Positions 7,049 to 11,601 of a DNA stretch of 11,601 nt are shown one piece after another. Each line of letters opens with the position of its first letter. Position 1 is the first letter of the stretch. The notes beneath the pieces were generated by a model that saw only the letters and a program-made list of their open reading frames with translations, was not told the origin of the DNA and ran no database searches. A program made the translations under genes and the position numbers. Origin of the DNA: JAEUIG01 sp046349775. GTDB taxonomy: Bacteria > Planctomycetota > Planctomycetia > Planctomycetales > Planctomycetaceae. The stretch lies in contig JAXMBS010000108.1 in the NCBI GenBank assembly GCA_046349775.1, positions 1-11,601 of the forward strand. Reading direction: 5' to 3'.

Positions 7049-7450
7049 TCACGCGGACGACCAGTCCCAACCCGGCCGCGCCGCCCGGCTGGCAGGCGCA
7101 TTGGCCTGCGAGGCTTCCACGGCTTCGCTGACAATCTGCTCCAGCACCGCGATGTAGTCCATGAACCGCGCCCGTCCCTGCTCGGTGAACCGCACGAGGG
7201 TCTGCGGACGCTTGCCGTGCGAGCCTTTCCAGACGTCGACGAGGCCGGCATCCTGCAGCACCTGCATGTGCCGGCTGAGATTCCCGTCGGTCAGACTGCA
7301 CAACGACTTGAGTTCGGTGAACAACAGCCCCCGCGGGTTCGACATCAGCGAACTGAGGATCCCCAGTCGCGCTTTCTCGTGCAAAACGCGATCGAGACCA
7401 TCGAATGCAAACTGACCGGTGCCGGCCGGATCAGGGGGAGGGTTCGGCAT
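7049..7450 (-). CDS. Winged-helix transcriptional regulator (ArsR/MarR-like, HTH_34 type)
   Basis: A 133-residue DNA-binding protein with no visible metal or ligand domain. Residues 15-95 form the winged helix: an opening helix (LDRVLHEKARLGILSSLM), a turn at FTELKSLCSLT, a recognition helix DGNLSRHMQVLQDAGLV at about 55-71, and a wing with KGSHGKRPQTLVRFT. A C-terminal helix (about 88-110) probably serves dimerisation. It resembles the winged-helix family PF13601, which is often paired with a multi-helix membrane protein, as here. ATG 7450 has GGAG seven bases upstream, and its first 20 bases overlap the end of the upstream membrane-protein gene, so the two are translationally coupled. Palindromes at 7013-7029 and 8075-8095 are its likely targets. 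The inducing signal is unknown. Confidence 0.85.
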   Translation of the reverse strand: MPNPPPDPAGTGQFAFDGLDRVLHEKARLGILSSLMSNPRGLLFTELKSLCSLTDGNLSRHMQVLQDAGLVDVWKGSHGKRPQTLVRFTEQGRARFMDYIAVLEQIVSEAVEASQANAPASRAARPGWDWSSA

Positions 7451-8051
7451 GTGCCCGCTCCAGTGTGACGTACAAAACTCCGGCAGCCATCAGCTGGCCG
7501 ACGCCAAACGTTCCGAGCATCATCCACGGACTCCATGCGGCGACATCGGTCCCCAGCGAGAGACACCCGATCCCGGCCAGCATGTAATACACGGCGACTC
7601 CAAACGTCGCCCGCGGCAACAGCCGGCAAGTGGCGAACATCCCCAGGCTGAACAGAATCGCCCACACTCCGGGCAGCATCCACACAAGTTCCGGCGCGGC
7701 GGTCGCAAACGTCGCAGTGACCGCCGCCCCTGCCACGAGGCACGGCGCGAACTGCTGCAGCGTGAGGATCGTCAGCCGGCGCCGCAGTGGCGAGAGGTCG
7801 ACCGAACAGCGATAGACGAGTTCGGCGCCGACAACCAGCAGGCTGATCAGGGCGACGCCGACCCACAACTCGACAAAGTGCCGCGGGCTCAATGTCCCGC
7901 TCTGCATCGTCTGCCACTGCAGGAGCGCGGCCCCGACGCCGAGCAGGCCGGAGCAGCCGACCGTCAGCGAACGGAAACCGCGAAAGGTCTCGGTCCGGGC
8001 CAGCTGCGCCCGGATTTCCGAGATGCTGCCCAGGGCGTCAGTCAGTTCCAT
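7431..8051 (-). CDS. Integral membrane protein co-transcribed with winged-helix regulator
   Basis: A 206-residue protein I cannot assign to a named function. After a soluble, charged N-terminal segment (1-27) there are about six hydrophobic segments, roughly at 28-45, 60-82, 100-118, 121-142, 149-168 and 171-195. The loop at 83-95 is rich in Arg and would be cytoplasmic. No transporter, kinase or peptidase motif is visible. It is the first gene of the operon; its end overlaps the regulator start by 20 bases, in the pattern of a membrane protein and its dedicated winged-helix regulator. ATG 8051 has a modest GAGGG four bases upstream. Expression is probably controlled by the palindrome overlapping its -10 box. 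It may act as a sensor or as the regulated stress output; neither can be decided here. Confidence 0.8.
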   Translation of the reverse strand: MELTDALGSISEIRAQLARTETFRGFRSLTVGCSGLLGVGAALLQWQTMQSGTLSPRHFVELWVGVALISLLVVGAELVYRCSVDLSPLRRRLTILTLQQFAPCLVAGAAVTATFATAAPELVWMLPGVWAILFSLGMFATCRLLPRATFGVAVYYMLAGIGCLSLGTDVAAWSPWMMLGTFGVGQLMAAGVLYVTLERAHAEPSP

Positions 8052-8071
8052 GATTCCCTCTCGGGCCGGCG

Positions 8072-8077
8072 ATTATA
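8072..8077 (-). promoter_or_regulatory. TATAAT -10 promoter element of the membrane protein/regulator operon
   Basis: A perfect consensus -10 hexamer on the minus strand, 21 bases upstream of the membrane-protein start codon. No good -35 is found at 16-18 bases; the 17-base position reads TGTCGA. It overlaps the end of the palindrome, so a bound repressor would block it. Confidence 0.6.
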
Positions 8078-8095
8078 CTTTGTATTACAAAGTAT
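8075..8095. promoter_or_regulatory. Perfect palindromic operator at the membrane protein/regulator promoter
   Basis: Two perfect ten-base arms, ATACTTTGTA and its reverse complement, surround a single central T at 8085. The core ACTTTG-N5-CAAAGT spans 8077-8093 and recurs upstream of ispH. AT-rich against a GC-rich background, it overlaps a TATAAT box. It is most simply an autoregulatory operator for the winged-helix protein encoded downstream. Confidence 0.75.
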
Positions 8096-8204
8096 CGACA
8101 CGCACCGACCAAGTCAATTGCCTTCCTGCAGTTTTTGCCACGGACGCCGCGTGCCAGGGGCAACTCGCCCGGGCCCGGTGAGCAGGGCACAGTGCGGTTC
8201 GTCG

Positions 8205-9257
8205 TCACTCCAGCGCCGCGTGCCAGCCGCAGAAATACATCGCCCGCGGCACGCTGGCTTCGAGCAGTTCACTGAGCGGGTTCTTCGCCGACCGCGTCTC
8301 GGCGCTGCCGAACAGCACCTCCGACAGCGACAGCGGATGTTCGTACTCAATCACGTTGGCGGAAGAGAGTTTGAGCTGCTGCTTGAGATCACCAACGACG
8401 TCGTCCAGGTAGCCGATCGCGTCCACCAGCTTGTTTTCCTTGGCCTGCAACGCGGTAAAAATGCGCCCCGTCGCCAGCGATTTGATCTGCTCGGCGTCGA
8501 GCTGGTTTCCGCGGCCGTCAAGAATCACCTCCTGGAAGCGGGCAAAAGCGTCGTTCAGGATGCCTTCCCAGACCGTTCGTTCATCCGCCGTCATTTCACG
8601 AAACGGGCTGAGCGCGTCTTTGAACGGCCCGGTCGTCAGCGGCTCGGCGCTCACGCCGAATTCACTGGCCAGCTTGGAGACGTTGTAGCGGGGAATGATC
8701 ACACCGATGGAGCCGGTCCACGTCGTCGGCTCCGCATAGATCTTGCCTTCCTGGCCGGCCCCCATCGCGACGTAATACCCGCCGGAGGCCGCCATCCGTT
8801 TCATCGACACATAGATCGGAATTTTCCGCGCGTCTCGCAGTTTCTTCACCTGGTGGTAAATCTGGTGGCTGTCGGCCACCAGCCCGCCTGGGCTGTCGAT
8901 GACCAGGATCACGCCGCGGACCGTCTTGTCCTGCTCAATATGCTCGAGCGTGTCCAGAATCCGCTCGGTGAACGGCGGCATGATCGTTCCCGTGATGTTC
9001 ACGAGCGCGATTTTCGCATCCGCCTGCCGATCGCCCGAGTGATGCACCTCCAGCGGGGCACCCGGCGAACTCACATCGCCCGACAGGGCCAGCACGAGCG
9101 CCCCGAGCTGCCCCACATTGAAGAACAGTGATATCCCCAGCAGGAACAGCAGGATCCAGGCCATCCAGGCGCGGCGCGGCGCCTCGCGGATGACGATGGT
9201 TTGAGCAGGAGCCGGGGCCATAGGAGCATTGCCGGGAGTGTTCACGCTGTCGGTCAT
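8205..9257 (-). CDS. sppA: Signal peptide peptidase SppA-type membrane serine protease
   Basis: A 350-residue, single-domain S49-family protease that cleaves leftover signal peptides or other membrane-embedded peptides. One transmembrane helix at about 31-59 anchors it, with the catalytic domain outside the cytoplasm. The fold's markers are present: DSPGG at 121-125, nucleophile Ser158 in AASGGYY, and the candidate general base Lys213 in PFKDALSPF, 55 residues later, close to the Ser147/Lys199 spacing of Bacillus subtilis SppA. TGSIGVI lies between them. It is the short form, unlike the duplicated E. coli enzyme. The frame runs upstream to 9575, but that extension is Arg-rich and unlike the family. 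ATG 9257 is taken as start although no Shine-Dalgarno is seen; a second ATG at 9221 is possible. It is divergent from the YHS-type gene. Confidence 0.9.
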   Translation of the reverse strand: MTDSVNTPGNAPMAPAPAQTIVIREAPRRAWMAWILLFLLGISLFFNVGQLGALVLALSGDVSSPGAPLEVHHSGDRQADAKIALVNITGTIMPPFTERILDTLEHIEQDKTVRGVILVIDSPGGLVADSHQIYHQVKKLRDARKIPIYVSMKRMAASGGYYVAMGAGQEGKIYAEPTTWTGSIGVIIPRYNVSKLASEFGVSAEPLTTGPFKDALSPFREMTADERTVWEGILNDAFARFQEVILDGRGNQLDAEQIKSLATGRIFTALQAKENKLVDAIGYLDDVVGDLKQQLKLSSANVIEYEHPLSLSEVLFGSAETRSAKNPLSELLEASVPRAMYFCGWHAALE

Positions 9258-9605
9258 GAAAAATGTCAATCTGGGCAGTCGGCGGGCAGCTTGCCGAAAT
9301 TTCCGGGCGTAACGGCCGTTCCGCAGAAACCGGATGAATCGACCGCGCCCGGCGATGCAACCGGAATCCTCCGCCCGCAGCGGAGACGATACATCCTGCG
9401 GCCGCTTGAGGCTGCCGGCTGTACGGATTATCCGTTGCATCCGTGCGGGACGCAACTCCCCTCCGTCGCGTTGTCCTGACGCCCTCGCGCGTCGTGCTCG
9501 CGATCCCGACGGGGCAGGTCTCGCAGCGGTCCGTCGTCCACGACTCGGCCAAGAACTGCCGGGGAAAGACGTCAAGCAGAGCTACTGACAGGAGTCAGGC
9601 GGGAT
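9258..9605. other. Divergent intergenic region between sppA and the YHS-type gene
   Basis: No gene is supported here. It must hold the two divergent promoters, but no convincing -35/-10 pair is visible. A small palindrome ACGGAT-T-ATCCGT lies at 9423-9435, followed by a further ATCCGT copy at 9440-9445. GGAG at 9591-9594 and GGCGGG at 9598-9603 precede the plus-strand start at 9606. Confidence 0.45.
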
Positions 9606-11425
9606 ATGCGCAAGGACGTTCGCCAGAACCGGAAGCAGCACGTATTGATCCAGAGCGCGGCCGGATTGGCGCTGGGCATGCCGCTGGCGCTCTCAGCCGC
9701 GGAGATGCCGCGACCGCCGGCGATCCAACGGACCGCCGCCACGACCGAAGCCGCTCCCGTTTCGGCCCAAGCCGCAAGAGAAGCCGCAATTCCAGCCGGA
9801 CCAGTATCAATCTGAAGTCCAGCGGCAGCTCAACCTCCTCTACCAGCAGAATTCGCAGCCCGGCACGCCGTCGCAGGGCGCGACACTGCCCCCGCCTCCG
9901 CCAGCCGGAAACCCGCCCGCGCGGAAGATGCGGATGAAAGACGTGCTGAGCCCGTCGGCCTGGAAACGGCGGCATCACCGCTGTGCAGCGAACGAAAACA
10001 GAGCCACCGTCAGCACGACGAAACCCAGACGCCGCAGACGCAGTTAGGCGCTCCCGCGGACGTCACACTCGGCGGCGGCAGCGTTAGCCGCGGTCGCTCC
10101 TGAATTCGCTCCCTCGGTGCCCATCCCCGCGACGCAGCCGGCGGTGCCCAGACTGAATTTGCCCGAACCTGTGGCCGCGAGCCCGTCGCAACCGGTTGCG
10201 AATCCGGCAACGGCTGCCGCACGACCCCAGTTGCAACGTGTCTCGCCGGAAATCTTCGCCGAGCCCGCAAGCGAGCCCGCGCTCGGTCAGTTTGCGGCCA
10301 GCGATTCTCCGACTCCAGCGCCGAGTTGCTGTTGGCGCCGAGCCCAAATGAGCCGGGCCTGCTGCCAACTCCGACCTCCGCAGCGCCGAGCTTTATCGAG
10401 ACGCCTGTCGTCGAGACCCCTGTTGCCGAGAGCTCTGTTGCGGAGACGCCGCTGCTGATCCTGCTGCCGAATCCGGAGCAGACGACCGACAACAGCATGG
10501 CCAAACGCAGCCGTCCGCACCGCCTGCTCAGGAACCACAGGCGGCCGGGACTTTGGAGCCAATCGCAGCGCCGGCAGTTTCCGACGGGTTCATCGACGAA
10601 TCTGCAGAATTCCCGGCGACCACCGCTGGCGCATCGGTCAATGAGACAGTGGCAGCGACGAACACCCTCGCGCCGGCGGCAGAGCCGAACATCGCGGAGG
10701 CGCCGCTCGAAGCGTCCGCGAACCCCTTCACGGGACTGGAACTCGAATCCAATCCGTTCGCGGCCCCCACTGCGGCTGCGGATCTGTCCAGCACCTCGCC
10801 CGGCGAATTCCCTGAACAGCCGCTGACGGCGCCAGCCTCGCTGTCGAAGCCGGCCGCACAGACGGAAGCGCCGGCAGCGCTCACGGCGCCGGCCCGGACC
10901 ACGCCGGCCCCGCAGCCGGAATCGACTCCGGCTGAGGTCAGCAGTCCAGCACCGCTGGCCGCTCCGCCAAAGCTCGACGCCCATACGTCCGTCCCGCAGA
11001 CCACCGTGGTCCTCAAGAAGGCTGCCCCGGCGACCGCCGCGACCGGCCCTCGGGCCGACGTGCAGCGCAAGCTCTCGCGCATTGCCGAACGCAAGGGACT
11101 CACCGGCTTCAAGGGCTTCTGTCCGGTGATGCTGAAGGACTATCGCGAACTCGTTGACGCGAAGCTCGAGCACACCGTGATCTACGAGGGCCGCCAATAC
11201 TGGTTCTCGTCAGCTGCGGCCCGGGAGACGTTCCTGCTCGACCCGGCCGCCTACGTCCCGGCCCGCGGGGGCATCGACGTCGTACTCTTCGACAACACGG
11301 GCGAATCCCGCGAAGGCTCGCTGGACCACGCCGTCTGGTATCGCGGCCAGTTGTACCTGTTTGATTCCGCAGAAACGCGGGGAGTGTTTGCCAAGGCACC
11401 GCAGGCCCACGCTGCGACGCCGTAG
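9606..11425 (+). pseudogene. Frameshifted gene for exported Pro/Ala-rich protein with tandem YHS-like domain
   Basis: The region reads best as one gene of about 600 codons broken by frame changes. It opens with ATG 9606 behind GGCGGG and a likely signal peptide (RKDVRQNRKQH, then a hydrophobic stretch ending LALSAAE); that frame stops at 9815. Protein-like, Pro/Gln-rich sequence continues one frame over from about 9720 (KPLPFRPKPQEKPQFQ, NLLYQQNSQ, MKDVLSPSAW), meeting a TAG at 10045-10047. The same frame resumes (APEFAPSVPIPATQ, LQRVSPEIFAEPAS) to about 10300. The frame then changes (LLAPSPNEPGLLPTP, ETPVVETPVAE) to about 10500, and again into the final frame (QTQPSAPPAQEPQ) that runs to 11425. 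Each piece ends near where the next begins, with matching composition. Either a decaying gene or repeated sequencing errors could explain this; the sequence alone cannot decide. Low-complexity sequence makes the exact break points uncertain. Confidence 0.6.
10553..11425 (+). CDS. C-terminal open segment: Pro/Ala-rich linker plus tandem YHS-like domains
   Basis: The only long intact frame of the broken gene, 290 residues if begun at TTG 10553. That start is arbitrary: the frame is open further upstream and has no ribosome binding site, so this is a fragment rather than an independent protein. Residues 1-165 are disordered Ala/Pro/Thr/Glu-rich sequence with two NPF motifs (57 and 67). Residues about 185-285 form two YHS-like modules. 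The first has GFKGFCPVML, YEGRQYWFSS and DPAAYVP; the second has DHAVWYRGQLYLF and ends with GVFAKAP. I recall this CPV...YLF...DP.YAP arrangement from Planctomycetota exported proteins. YHS modules are linked to metal binding in other proteins; here only one Cys (190) remains, so metal binding is doubtful. An intrinsic terminator follows 62 bases later. Confidence 0.65.
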   Translation: MEPIAAPAVSDGFIDESAEFPATTAGASVNETVAATNTLAPAAEPNIAEAPLEASANPFTGLELESNPFAAPTAAADLSSTSPGEFPEQPLTAPASLSKPAAQTEAPAALTAPARTTPAPQPESTPAEVSSPAPLAAPPKLDAHTSVPQTTVVLKKAAPATAATGPRADVQRKLSRIAERKGLTGFKGFCPVMLKDYRELVDAKLEHTVIYEGRQYWFSSAAARETFLLDPAAYVPARGGIDVVLFDNTGESREGSLDHAVWYRGQLYLFDSAETRGVFAKAPQAHAATP

Positions 11426-11487
11426 CTCAATGATTCATTGCCTGTCGTCCCCGGGCACGACGCCTGAGGGGGCCACAGAGACGCCAA

Positions 11488-11526
11488 CAGGCTCGACGGC
11501 AAGGACGCCGCCGAGCCTGTTTTTTT
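11488..11526 (+). terminator. Intrinsic (rho-independent) terminator
   Basis: A 13-base stem with one mismatch (left arm 11488-11500, right arm 11507-11519, six-base loop AAGGAC) is followed directly by seven T. It lies 62 bases after the YHS-type stop and closes that plus-strand transcript. This is the only textbook terminator in the window. Confidence 0.9.
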
Positions 11527-11601
11527 ATTCTGAACGCGCTGGGGCCTCAACTCGGATACTGATGTCTTTCCGTTGTCATCATTCGACGCTGCGGGACACG
11601 T

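Noticed and set aside
6978..7301. N-terminal extension of IspH
   Set aside because: The extension overlaps the regulator gene in another frame and is unlike the family; the GGAGG-supported ATG at 6977 matches the usual N-terminus.
7419..9131. 570-codon plus-strand open frame
   Set aside because: It lies antisense to the well-supported membrane protein, part of the regulator and most of sppA. Long antisense frames are expected in GC-rich DNA, and its translation is low-complexity and resembles no family.
9264..9269. TTGACA on the minus strand as the sppA -35 box
   Set aside because: It ends only six bases before the sppA start codon, leaving no room for a -10 box and transcription start upstream of that start.
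1..11601. CRISPR arrays, tRNA/rRNA genes, insertion sequences or phage genes
   Set aside because: No regularly spaced repeats, cloverleaf-like sequence, transposase motifs or paired terminal repeats were seen by eye.

Overview
The window is high-GC bacterial chromosome with long intergenic gaps and mostly short gene clusters. A tandem YHS-like domain at the end of a long Pro/Ala-rich exported protein, together with the trigger factor, CsrA and IspH types seen here, points to Planctomycetota. That assignment rests on recalled family resemblance; no search was run. I see no RNA gene, CRISPR array, insertion sequence or phage gene.

Layout, left to right. The left edge cuts into the 3' two thirds of a trigger factor gene (+). 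It is followed by a metallo-beta-lactamase-fold hydrolase (+). A secreted thioredoxin-like protein (-) converges on that hydrolase, and a LOG-family nucleotide phosphoribohydrolase (-) lies further on. About 700 bases without a convincing gene separate LOG from a divergently transcribed csrA (+), which has a textbook ribosome binding site. From about 4.3 to 8.1 kb there is a minus-strand cluster, read right to left: a six-helix membrane protein, an overlapping winged-helix regulator, ispH (last step of the MEP isoprenoid pathway), a 41-residue single-helix membrane protein that ordinary ORF cut-offs would miss, and a B12-binding-type radical SAM enzyme. An SppA-type membrane serine protease (-) lies upstream of the cluster. 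The right end (+) carries a broken coding region for a signal-peptide-bearing, Pro/Ala-rich protein with C-terminal tandem YHS-like modules, closed by a strong intrinsic terminator.

The most informative non-coding signal is a pair of palindromes with the same core, ACTTTG-N5-CAAAGT. One overlaps a TATAAT -10 box in front of the membrane protein/regulator pair. The other lies between the regulator and ispH. This suggests that the regulator controls its own operon and also ispH and the radical SAM gene downstream. Otherwise the window is mostly housekeeping. I found no clear evidence of a wholly new defence or mobile system.
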